From Hepsetus odoe (Eukaryota; Chordata; Actinopteri; Characiformes; Hepsetidae), in the NCBI GenBank assembly GCA_017165825.1, contig CM029384.1, positions 3,031,715 through 3,095,714 on the forward strand: DNA of 64,000 nucleotides. The letters run 5' to 3'. Of the stretch, positions 19,906 through 29,973 are shown in pieces. The notes under the pieces are model-generated. The model was not told where the DNA came from and did not search any database. It saw only the letters and a program-made list of their open reading frames with translations. Position 1 is the stretch's first letter. Every line of letters starts with the position of its first letter. Made by a program: the position numbers and the translations under genes.

Positions 19906-22900
19906 GGTAAGCTCACAAAAGCAATTTTAGGACCAACATGGGAAACTTAGCGAACAGCAGTGGCTCGTTCCAGCAGTGTTTAGCACCTGTTTGTAGCTTA
20001 GCAGGCTAACTAGCTACAGGCTATAGGAGCCCACTGCTGTGTTTGTGTGTGTTTATTGGGGTTAATAAAACCTCCTTAATGCTTCAGAGAACCAGCTGCT
20101 TTGGATTTTGATCACAAATACAACCTAGATAATGCCATGGAGGGTGCACTGAAAGCTCAACCACAGTGATCTGTTTTCAATGGTCTAAGTAACCCCATCC
20201 ACTATTAAAACGTCTCTGTACTTCATTAAAGATTCAAAACTCAAAGATATTCTGTCATGTGTATAAAGTACAGGTACAAATGCAATGAAGTTCAGAATAA
20301 TGTGCAGCGATAATCCTCGCATCAGCCTTCATTTCTATATATTTTGTAGAGAATCACCTTGTTGGTGAAAAAAAAAACATGTCTGTCTAACTGTCTTATT
20401 TTTGGCATTTTTGTTTGAAGTAAATGTTTTACTGCAAAATATTAAGTTGTTCCAGCCAATCAGGGTTCAACAGTAGCAGTAAACTAATCACCTGATCAAC
20501 TGTGTGGATTAACCAACACAAAACACTCAAACTGCTCAGGTACAGAGACTGGACTGAACATGAGAGACAACAACACTGTCCTTCAGGAAGATCTGGAGAA
20601 CTGCTCAGGTACAGAGACTGGACTGAACATGAGAGACAACAACACTGTCCTTCAGGAAGATCTGGAGAACTGCTCAGGTACAGAGACTGGACTGAACATG
20701 AGAGACAACAACACTGTCCTTCAGGAAGATCTGGAGAACTGCTCCTCAACAAGACATTAAAGATACAAGAAAGTGTGAGTCAAACAAAATAAGAAGAAAT
20801 GAGCAATGGTTCAAGACTTTGGTTCAGCAAAAATAAAACTACAATAAAAGGACACGACAGAGAGTGAAACATTGAGTACCGGAGGTTTTAGTGAATCAAA
20901 ACGTCATGTTATTTAATGAATCACAATGTTTATTGTTGAAGTAGTAAGTGAACCAGAGTAACAGTGAAAGGCAGCAGGACAACATTACCCATAATTTCAG
21001 TTTATGCATAACAATAAAATGTCTGGAGTGACCGTCCAAAGCAGCGGAATCAGTTATCATTTTTGAAAGCTTTTAAATCAGTTTTTGCTTTGGGCTAGAA
21101 GCTTTCTGGCTTCGATTCCCCAGACGGGGTGGTCCAAGTCATTTCTGTGTGGAATGGACGTGTCCACCTGTTCAGCACTGGTGACCTTTCCAGGGTTTGT
21201 CCCTGCCATTTGCACTGTGAATCCTGGGGTAGGGTCCTGACCCTTGTGGCCCTAATTAGGACATGCGGCTCAGAAAACAAGTGAGAGAAACGTCCCGCAG
21301 CGGGATAAGTGAGGTCTCTCATAATGTGACCTTGTTTTTTGATGTTTTCTTGTTTTCTGACGTTTTGCAAACGTCTTGACTTTTGAGCTTCTTTTCATCT
21401 TCATGCCAGGATATAGTTGGTCAGGAAGGACTCTATGGCTTCAGTGACACGGACATCCACAGTTTTCCTATTTTCCTGCAGTTTGTCAGCCTATCTCCAT
21501 TCCTCATTGGTCAGATTCTGACCAAAGCCTAAATTATTCAGAGTGACTCAGAACCTGACTGTTGAAGAAGACGTTTAACACAAACTTAGAGACAATGGCT
21601 GCACTCTATCTGTCAGATGTGGATTCTTCTAATGTGTACTTTTCTTGCAGATGGAGTTTCGCAAGTCCTGTCTTGGAGCAGCCGGCCAGTTGATGATGGA
21701 CATCATGCAGTTTGACTGGGAGCCTCTAGGACACTGGGAGCTCGATCAGCGACTCGACCAGGCCGTGGAGGAGATGATAGAAGCTGACCTGATGGCCAAC
21801 ATTCAAGCTCAGTGTAGCCCTGTGTTAATGCAGGTGTCTGCGCAAGAAGACTTCATGCCTTTCACACAAGAGCAAACGCAGACTGTGACCATTCAGGTGT
21901 CCGAACAGCCCGTCTTGGCTCTTTTCCAGGAGGAAGAGTGCGTCTCTGAGCAGCAGGAGTGCATCAGTGAAATAGAGGGAGACCCTGCCGTTCAGGTGCA
22001 TTTCAGAATGACAATAAGGGATCCAAAAAAAGACATTAAAACGACTTAAAGAGAATTAAACCATTGTTATACCAGCAGCTACCGTTCTTCTTCTTCCTTT
22101 TCATATTTTAAATGCTCTCTATGGAAACAGAGCCTGATGGGCTCTAAGGCATATTGAGTAGTTTTCAAAATGTGAATTTGACCCGTTACAGTATTTTTAA
22201 GCACCTTTTATAATCTCCTAGTTCTAGTTTTTGGGTTTTTAATTAGCTTTCCAAAAAGATCACACACAGACAACTTGACTAATTGTGAGAATAATCAGTA
22301 GATTACTTTAATAGTTGTATTTACTTTCATATTATTTCTGTTCCTTTTCTCCCAGTATGTCACAGCTCTTCTGCAGAACTCAAACTCGAGTCACAGTCAC
22401 AGCCGCCTGACCGGAAGAGCACGTTTGTCCCTCTCTCACACTGTCTTCCTGTCTCTCACCCTCCTGTCCAAACGTCTGAGCTACCGCACAGTCTCTTCTA
22501 CCTTCCGTCTGGAGAAAGGCAACATCCACAGGATCTTTTTCTCCTTCTGCGACCGCGTCGGTGCGCTGCGAGATCAGCTTATTCGATGGCCCACTGGTGT
22601 GTGTGCATGAGCACGGTTATCTAAGGGCTGATATTGGCCACTTTATTAAACGGCAGTAATGATTTGGGATGTTTTCTGTTTCTTCAAGGCCTTAAACGAA
22701 GCAGAGATACAGTGTTTCTGAAAGTATTAGGACAGGCTTTCTAGTGGGCTGCTTTAAGGTGCCCCTGAATGCTGACACATTTGTTTAGTTGAGCACAGTG
22801 TGTATTTTCTCCTTAGTAAAGCTTTGGCCATTAGAAGGGGACACTCTTCAGTTTCTCCCTATACAAGCAATGGCTAGAGGGGTCCAGTCCTCCATTGGAG

Positions 22901-24128
22901 TGATGAAGTGAAAGTGACTTTTTGTGAAACACAGCATACAGTGAACCACAACGAATTTAACCCACACGCAACTTGCAGCGGGCAGCCATATTCAGCACCC
23001 GTTGAGCAGTGTTGGGGACAATACCTTGCTCACGGGGACCTCAGGGCAACCTGCTTGGTTTGGGATTCAAACCCACAACCTTCTGATGCTGGAGCCCAGT
23101 CCCTAAACTAAACCAGTGCTGCCCCCAAAAATATTTCTGATGGAGCTCCATACAGTGCCTTCAGGCTGAGATGGAGTTGAGTTTATCTTCCAGAACTTAT
23201 AATCCAACCTTAATACCTCCCTCACCCTCAGGTGGCTGAATGCAATCAAATACACTCAGAAGTGTTCCAGCTTCTGGTCTTCCCTGTTGCTACAGGGGGC
23301 ATATTGCACTTGAACCTGCTTTCTTTTAATTTAACCTCTAAAAACTTTTTTCAACTGCACTGATTTATGAAATTAACAGCAGCTCCATTTACCTTCCCTT
23401 CCGTAGGTGAGGAGGCCGTAGAGCATCTTCTTCCCTTCTCTAGCTGGCTGGGATGGGATGAAAAGCTTGAGGAGAGGGGTTTACTTCGAGTGTTAGGGGT
23501 GTTGGGCCATACTCAAATCCCCATCCGCCTTCCAATCAGCAAGCAGGATGCGGAGAGGGCCATGCCAGAGGCAAAGAGGCTGAAGAAGGAGCCCCATCCA
23601 GACTCCTGGCTCAACTTGGAACTGGTGTGCAACGGTGAAGGTCGCTTGATACACTGTCGTATCAGTAAAGGCTCCGACAGGGACAGGGGGAGTGTCCTGA
23701 GTGAAAAACTCCAGCAAAACTCTGAACTCATGCCCCCAGGAACCTGCCTGCTGGCCAGAACGGGGTATCCACTCACTGGACACATACTGACCCCATTCTC
23801 CCCAGGCCGAAGCCCACAGGAGAACCTCTACAACAGGTCGGTGGAGGCCCACCTGGGCCGGTTTGACCAGGCCGTGGCTGACCTGAAGGAGCGCTTTCAG
23901 AAACTGCGGTACCTGGACATGGGAAACTTTGAGAGGGCGAAAGCTGTGGTGTTGGCTTCTTGTATCCTATACAATGTGTTTCTGGATATGGGGCATGTTA
24001 CCAAGGGGCAAGTGGAGAGGGAGGTAAGAGAGGAAGAGGAAGAAGGAATGAAAGAGGAGGCTGGGATAGCTCTGAGAGATAATGTTATCAATCTACTGTA
24101 CAGCGCCCTGGAGGCAGGGACGGGCTAA
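19889..24128 (+). CDS. PIF/Harbinger transposase-derived protein (HARBI1-like), catalytically degenerate, 441 aa
   Basis: Exons 19889-19906 (encoding MDSPGM), 21651-21995, 22356-22596 and 23407-24128 join in phase through GT-AG sites. Residues 1-121 are acidic and Gln/Glu-rich. Residues 140-200 form a helix-turn-helix-like region (KRLSYRTVSSTFRLEKGNI) as in Harbinger transposases. Residues 230-395 match the DDE_Tnp_4 fold: LNLELVCNGEGRLI, CLLARTGYPLTGHILTPF, ENLYNRSVEAHLG, LKERFQKLRYLD and VLASCILYNVFLDMGH. Family knowledge: the catalytic motifs read DGTH, GDSGYP and (V)VERTFG. Here they read GHTQ (about 235-238), ARTGYP (318-323) and AVADLKE (357-363), so all three acidic residues are missing. 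No terminal inverted repeats were noticed. AATAAA follows at 24164. This looks like a domesticated, non-catalytic DNA-binding or scaffold protein. A role is unknown; first-exon choice rests on phase and the upstream promoter-like sequence. Confidence 0.82.
20532..20738. repeat. Three perfect-looking 69-bp tandem copies inside a family D element
   Basis: Units start at 20532, 20601 and 20670, each beginning CTGCTCAGGTACAGAGACTG and ending GGAAGATCTGGAGAA. The period is 69 bp (23 codons), so open frames run through on both strands. The flanks resemble the family D copy at 14.5-14.8 kb, which has one unit. Lies in intron 1 of the Harbinger-like gene. Confidence 0.92.
21095..21320. mobile_element. 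Interspersed repeat fragment, class unclear
   Basis: The block from GCTTTCTGGCTTCGATTCCC through GGACATGCGGCTCAGAAAA has the look of a common fish repeat tail. No second copy was found in this window, so the call is weak. Confidence 0.3.
22709..23345. mobile_element. Nonautonomous DNA element, split by a SINE
   Basis: Left part (22709-22906) has GAAAGTATTAGGACAGGC and the TGCTTTAAGGTGCCCCTGAA block. The right part (23128-23345) continues with GATGGAGCTCCATACAGTGC, a GGTGGCTGAATGCAATCAAA motif and CAGAAGTGTTCCAGCTTCTG. The order matches a fish element related to the 13.6-kb piece. It fills most of intron 3 of the Harbinger-like gene. Confidence 0.6.
22907..23127 (-). mobile_element. SINE family A inside a DNA element
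   Basis: Reverse copy from AGTGAAAGTGAC to ACCAGTGCTGCCCCC. It separates the two halves of the surrounding DNA element and so is the younger insertion. Confidence 0.88.
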
Positions 24129-24163
24129 CGTGGAGAATTACATGCATTTTTAGCAAATTTCTC

Positions 24164-24169
24164 AATAAA
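24164..24169 (+). terminator. AATAAA polyadenylation signal of the Harbinger-like gene
   Basis: First AATAAA after the stop at 24128, 36 bp downstream. A second one is at 24803-24808. Confidence 0.65.
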
Positions 24170-25310
24170 TAACTGGTTGAGATGCAAAGTCGTTCACAGT
24201 TTGGTGTGAAATGCTCCGTCATGGAGAAGCTAATGTCTGAGACCATGTCCTCCCAGAGTTCGGAGAAGCCTTTTGCCTAAAACTGGACCCATATTGGAGA
24301 TGCGCTAAAATAGTGAACGAGATTTCTTTCATCACCACCTTCCCTTTTAAACCATCAGAAGACACGTGTAGATTCACTGGTGGGTTTGGAGAAGAGTTAA
24401 ATGGCTATGCATGTTCTGGAGACATGACATCATCTTCCCTTCACCACCGAGGCCGAACCGTTTCACACCAAAACCCCTCATTTTCAGTCCGTTCGAGATG
24501 CAGGACCGCTTTCCATGAAGCAGCTGTTCAGCCAAAATCCTGACAGCATGTCGTCTCCTACAAGCTTGTGAAATGGGTGAAAATGCTCAAGAAGGGTCTA
24601 ACTGTGGACTACGGCGCACACACACACACTTCAGTACCAACAGACTTCCTGGATTCGAATGTTAACAACTACTACTGCAAGAAACCCAAACGGGAGCTTT
24701 ATCCCTGTCCCATATCTTTCATTGGTGTAGTTCCAGCAAACGGCGAAGGTTTCTGGGATTATTTATGTAAATAATGCAAATATCTTGTATTTTATGTATT
24801 TTAATAAAAAGACATTAGACATTTGTCTTACAGTTAAATTCAGATCACAAACTTATGTCTTCTTTTCCCAGAAATAGCTTTACTTTTAGGTTAATTTTAA
24901 GTACAAACAATGTAAATGTCTTCTCAATACCACAAGGTCCTAAAGATACTGCATAGCTATAATGAGTTTTGACTTTCTCAGGGGAAAGAGACATACTGGT
25001 ACCTTTTGATAAGATTGTTTAATAAAATAAGTCCCGCAGTGAAGACGGGGTGCAGCTCAACCAAAGAAAATGATTGAATTGCGCAGTAATGTAACCTGAG
25101 GATTTCAATACCGTCGTTTTCTCCTTCACTGCGAACTTGTTCTTTACTCTGACCAGCACAACAAAGGATTAAAGAGAAGCCCTACATCTAATCAGTTAAC
25201 TAAGTCGTGGGTTTAGATGCGCAGCTCTGTAAAGATTAGTGCCGGGCTGGTCAAACACGTCTGACCCGGGACGTCTTTAATGAACTTCTTAAACCAGAAA
25301 GAAAAAAGGT

Positions 25311-25526
25311 GAAAGTGAAAGTGACTCTCTGAACGCAGTAAACCACAACCAAACGCATCCTCTATTTAACACACACATTGTGCAGCAGGTGGCAGACATA
25401 GCCAGGGAGCAGTGATGGGGACGATACCTTGCTTAAGGGTAGCTCAGGGCAACCTACAGATCTGGGATTCAAACCCACCACTTTCTGATCCTGGAGCCTA
25501 GTCCCTAAACGCTAGCCCACTGCTGG
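25311..25526 (-). mobile_element. SINE family A
   Basis: GAAAGTGAAAGTGACTCTCT at its 3' end, core GGGAGCAGTGATGGGGACGA, reverse head GCTAGCCCACTGCTGG. Lies between the convergent Harbinger-like and Myb-like genes. Confidence 0.9.
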
Positions 25527-25688
25527 AACGTGTACGACGACTGCTCAGTCTCGGAATAAAAACACGTTTCTCGTTCTGAAGGTTGGCGAGGCAAGTTTGC
25601 AATTTGGAGTCGAATAAAATCTATTTACCGAAGGATGTGCTAATGCTTCGACAAGGAAAAAAGGCTACTCCCAATTGTAAAAGAAATC

Positions 25689-25750
25689 TACGTATTTTTA
25701 TAGAAACGTATTTTCTATAAAAATACGTATTCACGTATTTTTATAGAAAA
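25689..25750. repeat. Perfect 18-bp hairpin plus a third direct copy, 3' of the Myb-like gene
   Basis: TACGTATTTTTATAGAAA at 25689-25706 is followed after 5 bases by its exact reverse complement at 25712-25729. A third, direct copy, CACGTATTTTTATAGAAAA, lies at 25732-25750. It begins about 70 bp beyond the Myb-like stop codon on that gene's strand, within its probable 3' UTR. Confidence 0.9.
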
Positions 25751-25819
25751 TTAATCCAAAACTAATTCTTCACTGTTATTGTTAACTGTTCTGAGGTCAG
25801 ACATGTGCACCCACAGCTC

Positions 25820-27577
25820 TTATTGTTGAGAGGAGCGTGACGACAGGGGGTCAGAGACTGCAGGCTCTTTGGGCATCTGTGCAGAACTGTCTTGTGCCAG
25901 GCTGCTGATGGCCCTGGCCAGGTTATTAATGGCCTCAATCTTCCTCTCCTCCAGCGCTTTCTGCTGGGCCCACATGTTCAGCTTTCTCTCCTGCAGCTCC
26001 AGATACAACTGCAGGACGTCCTGGGGGGGTCTGGTGGGAGGGATTGCCGTTGCTGTTAAAGTAGGCGTGGGTAATATCGGTGTGTATCGTTTGCTGGCCA
26101 TGGCCTTGCCCACTTTAGTTCCATTCAGCTTGGCTCTGCGCTGGGCCTCGATCTCCTCGTAGCTCCGGCCCAGCACTTCGTGCATGCTCTTGAAGAACTC
26201 CCAGTGCACGCTGTGTGCCCCGAGACGCTTGGCCCGTTCGGCGTTCTTCCTGTAGGTCGCCAGCATGTTTCTCCACTTGAGGTCACACTCGAAAGCCTTC
26301 ACTGACACGTCCTGGTAGCCCTCCGCCCTTAACCGGCCGGTCACTCTCTCTGCAACCGTCTCCCAGAGCTTCTTCTTCTTGCACACAGGCTGGTCAAACT
26401 CCTGCTCCATGTCCAGGCGAACGCGAACCAGGTGCCACGTGGCTTGCAGGGTCCAGATGAACTCTGTCGGGGGTGGGATAGAAGGGTCATGCAAAATTCT
26501 GAAACGTGAGTGTATATTTTTACTAGAAAACAAGTCATGCTTTATTTTCATCACAGCCATTTACAGTACGTCCCACAACAGGCACAAAACTACAGGCCAA
26601 TGGGACTCTCTCCCTTTACACAGAGTAACATAGTAGTAGATAAATGGTATCGATAGTAGTTAATACTTAAAAACACTGTGTGTGTGTGTGTGTTAAATAC
26701 AAGATGTATTTTGTTGTGTTTACAATGGCAAATAGTCACTTTCACTTTCAGTCATCCCTCATAACATTTTTCAAGACAAATAACATTTTTGAGTGTTTTG
26801 ACTATTTTTAATGGGATATTTCTTCCTCTTTACAACATGAACAGATTTAATCGGCATCAAACACGGCTCACAAATCTGAAAACAAAGCAGTCAGTTAAAA
26901 TAAAAGTATGAAGAAACAAGTGGCCAAAACAATTAAACAACATAAATAGTTTTTATAAAAATCAGTGTCTCCAGCAGGTGTATTCCTTTTTCTGACTGCA
27001 TTTTTAATTTGTCAGTGTCTAATTTAATGCCTTGTTATTTATATTACTTACTGATTTGATTTCAGTTACTAGTACTTCCTGGTTTTATTTGATTTGATTT
27101 TTATTGTACAGCAGCTGTATTTTTATTGCTTTCTTAACTTTAGTGTCTATTTTAAAGCCTTATTATTCATTTGACATCATATTTTCTTTGATTGTGGATT
27201 ATTTTACTATGTACTCTACCTGAGTTTATTACACAGCACGTGGGTATCCCCCTACTTCCTTATTTACAATAATAAAGGTGACTTATCCATGTGCGCCGTC
27301 TGCGCATGCGCAGAAGAGACTGTTGAAAGTGGTCCGTCTCGGGGTGGGGAGGTGGTGAATAGATGAGCGTTGCCTCCGCTCTCGGAGAAAGCGATTATGT
27401 CTCTTAATTTGAAGGCGTAATTGGGTTTTTAAATAAGAAAAACCCGCGCCCTGTCGGTAAATCTCCTCCGTAAATACTTTTACCTGTTTTGGACTTTTCC
27501 GAGTCCAGTGCGGAAACGGAGGCTGTTGACTCTTCCACCTCAATCGCTTCCGTAACCATCGCCTCCATCACTTCCAT
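25820..27577 (-). CDS. Myb/SANT-like (trihelix) DNA-binding protein, 245 aa
   Basis: Two exons on the minus strand: 27577-27484 (MEVMEAMVTEAIEVEE..., 31 codons plus one base) and 26463-25820. The join is GT-AG and phase 1 and rebuilds Glu before FIWTLQATW. Residues 33-125 form a Myb/SANT-like (Myb_DNA-bind_4) domain with its conserved aromatic ladder: FIWTLQATW, KKLWETVAERV, FECDLKWRNMLATYRK and VHWEFFKSMHEVLG. The basic patch CKKKK is at 59-63. Residues 180-221 (DVLQLYLELQERKLNMW through NLARAISSLA) are predicted by eye to be a coiled coil. This layout, an N-terminal Myb-like domain and C-terminal helix, is what PIF/Harbinger Myb-like proteins and NAIF1 show, but MSANTD-type genes share it. 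It is convergent with the Harbinger transposase-like gene. Function is unknown. Confidence 0.82.
26680..26751 (+). mobile_element. SINE family A, 3' fragment (intron of Myb-like gene)
   Basis: TGTGTTAAATACAAGATGTA and the tail AATAGTCACTTTCACTTTCA are the 3' end of a family A copy. The head is absent. Confidence 0.75.
27301..27312. promoter_or_regulatory. NRF1-type palindrome TGCGCATGCGCA
   Basis: A perfect NRF1 consensus lies in intron 1 of the Myb-like gene, about 170 bp inside from the end of exon 1. The Harbinger-like gene has a GCGCATGCGC palindrome in its promoter. Confidence 0.55.
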
Positions 27578-27760
27578 CCTCCAGTCAGTTTAAAGGCGAG
27601 GATTTTAACAACGCCCGAGCGAGAGCGCTGAGCTCCTCACCACATCGATGACTAAAACAACGCAAACGCTCCTTCTTCTTCTGCTCCTGTCGCTGCGCCG
27701 CTGCCGCTTCAGGCGCCGCGGAGCTTCCTCGCCCCCTTCAGGCCGGGAATGTGAACTACA
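27578..27760 (-). promoter_or_regulatory. CpG-rich promoter region of the Myb-like gene
   Basis: Dense CpG sequence (CGCTGCGCCGCTGCCGCTTC, GGCGCCGCGGAGC) lies directly upstream of the minus-strand ATG at 27577. No TATA box is visible. Confidence 0.5.
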
Positions 27761-28149
27761 CCTTCGACATAAACTACCCTTCCCTCCTGCATATTTTCAT
27801 TAATTTTCACTTCATTCATCCCTAACTTCATCTTCACATCAGCATACTCTGCAACTTATCAAAACGAGGAAACCCTGTCCATTATATTTTTAAATTTAGG
27901 ACAATGTTTTATCGACAAGTCTGCCACATGTAGCTCCTCTTTTAGATTTAAGACAGTTTTAAAGTGAGGTCCTCTGCTCCTAAATCCTTCCTGTGATTTT
28001 ACATAATTATTTTTTCATATTGAAGTGTTTTAAAGTAACTTCCCGTACTCCTCAATGCATGTTATTCTCCATTATTTCTCTTTTATTTGTAAGTGTGCTT
28101 TAAAGTCAAGTCCTGTAATCCATCCTGCATGTTATTTCCAATGTTTTTG

Positions 28150-28437
28150 GAGCAGCAATGGGGGCAGTACCTTATATTTATATTTGTATTTGAGGCATTT
28201 AGCAGGTGCTCTTATCCAGAGCGACTTCCATGTCCGGATTACAGGGACAGTCCCCTGGAGACACTCAGGGTTAAGGGTCTTGCTCAGGGACCCAGTGGTG
28301 GTAGTGCCAGAGATGGGATTCGAACCGGGGACCTCTTGATCCATAGGTCCATAGGCAAGTACCCTACAACTTGCTTAAGGGTACCTTAGACCAACTGGTC
28401 TGGGATTCAAACCAGGGGCCAACTCCCTCAAATGGTT
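28150..28437 (-). mobile_element. SINE family A, split by a family B SINE
   Basis: GGAGCAGCAATGGGGGCAGT..ACCTT ends at 28173 and resumes at about 28369 as CTTGCTTAAGGGTACCTTAG through TCAAACCAGGGGCC. The two halves are in the order and orientation of one reverse family A copy. Confidence 0.82.
28174..28368 (-). mobile_element. SINE family B inserted in family A
   Basis: Reads, in reverse, AGGCATTTAGCAGGTGCTCT and TATCCAGAGCGACTTCCATG, then the core and a box B complement (GGGATTCGAACCGGGG). It is a near-complete family B copy. Confidence 0.88.
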
Positions 28438-28454
28438 AAATGGAGAGGCTGGGT

Positions 28455-28710
28455 GGGGCAGCGGTGACCTAGTGTTTAGGGAGTCGCCCTGGATCGGAAG
28501 ATCATGGGTTTGAATCCCAGACCAGTAGGTTGCCCTGAGGTACCCTTGAGCAAGGTACCATCCCCATCACTGCTCCCTGGGCACTTTCAATAGCTGCCCC
28601 CTGCTGCACATGTGTGTGGGTAATATGCAGAGGTCTAATTTCATTGTCTCACTGTGTTCTGTGCTGTTTCACAATGAAAACAATAGGCACTTTCACTTTT
28701 TTCACTTTCA
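28455..28710 (+). mobile_element. SINE family A, complete
   Basis: GGGGCAGCGGTGACCTAGTG head, box B GGGTTTGAATCCC, core GGTTGCCCTGAGGTACC, tail CACTTTTTTCACTTTCA. It lies just downstream of the split SINE in the opposite orientation. Confidence 0.93.
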
Positions 28711-29290
28711 TCTACCTCTACATTTAGAGTGTCAGAACACCTTGCTGGACTGTAGTCAGAGCATTCTTCATCTGATATGAAAATGCAAAGGTAGCCATGC
28801 CTTTGGGCTGGAGGTTTGGACTTTGGAATGATGGTGGCACAAGACCAAGAGGAGTGGAAAGGAGAGATGGGTGTGATCTTGAGATAAATATAAATGCGGC
28901 CCCAGCCCAGATCTCCAGACTGGCTCGGTGTTGCTTGTGGTTCATGGAGGTTGGGGCAATAAAGACTGCCTCCTTTTCTGCTGTGTGAAGTATCTTTCTT
29001 TTTCATGATCTGCTCAATCATTCTCTACTGCATTCTTCATTCCTTTTAATCATTTTATTATTTTGTTCAGCTCAAAGTGACCCATCTTCAACCCTGTCAT
29101 CTCCTCTCTGTTGGTCACTTTAAATGTTTTTACATTCTGAATTTCATATAAATTTCCCCCTTTTCCCTCGCTATCTCTTCTTTTCCACATTTGATGAATG
29201 ATTTCCCAAATTACTGCTTCCACTTGTGACAACAAATGGGCCTCATGAATCAGTGGCGTATGTTTTCTTTAAGCCAGGGAGTTTTCGCGG
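28711..29290. other. Unremarkable intergenic sequence
   Basis: No gene, clear repeat or RNA was recognised. Short opposing frames (60-126 codons) have no familiar motif. Confidence 0.4.
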
Positions 29291-29469
29291 TGGGCACGAC
29301 GGGAAGTGTAGTTCTGAATGGAATCGGGTGGCAGGGCCGAAACGTTGCTTGTGAACGAAAATGCTCGTGTTTTATTTCTCCTTTAAATGAGCAACATGAA
29401 ATATATGAATGCTTATTATTCACTAAAATGTAGCAAAACAAGTTCGATTCAAATGACCATGGGCGTGTA

Positions 29470-29830
29470 TTAGAACTGCATTACCCATAATTCCTCAGCG
29501 ACAAGCAGCCCGTTGCCTCCGCCCCCCTCTCTCTCTTCGTCGTTCTGCAAAAGATGGCGTCGGTGCAAACCCGAGACGATAGCGTTTGTTTGAACGCACG
29601 AAATTGGCCGTGAGGAAGGTATACCGTTGTAAAATCATTGTCAGCCTGCGATAATATTTCGATACACATCCATATTGCCATTTTTAACCAGCGCCGTATA
29701 GGTTTAATTTGTGCGCGGCCTACTTTCAGGCCTGGTGTTGTTTACCCAGCGGGGGGGCCCGACCAAAAAACTACAATTCCCAGCATCCCTTGCTTCGCAA
29801 CGCTTTCGCGTAGGCGCTTTGGTAACTGTA
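29470..29830 (+). promoter_or_regulatory. armc5 promoter: ZNF143/STAF-type and YY1-type sites
   Basis: ACTACAATTCCCAGCATCCC at 29770-29789 fits the ZNF143/STAF (SBS) motif. AAGATGGCGTCG at 29551-29562 fits YY1. Degenerate SBS-like pieces occur at about 29478 (GCATTACCCATAATTCC) and 29827 (CTGTAGTTTTTTGGC). All lie 150-500 bp upstream of the armc5 ATG in a TATA-less stretch. Confidence 0.55.
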
Positions 29831-29973
29831 GTTTTTTGGCTGTAGGCGTCCTATAGAGTTTTTCAGTAACTTTTTGCCTGTTTTTAAAGTAGCGTGGTTA
29901 TTTGATGTGCGTTTTAAAGCCAAAAATGTCATAAATCCAAAGTAGTGGAAAGCAAGTAGAAGGGGCACTGATC

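Noticed and set aside
20429..20792. Repeat-protein-like frames on both strands (23-residue repeats)
   Set aside because: The 69-bp tandem repeat lies inside an interspersed element in an intron. Openness on both strands follows from the period, not from coding.
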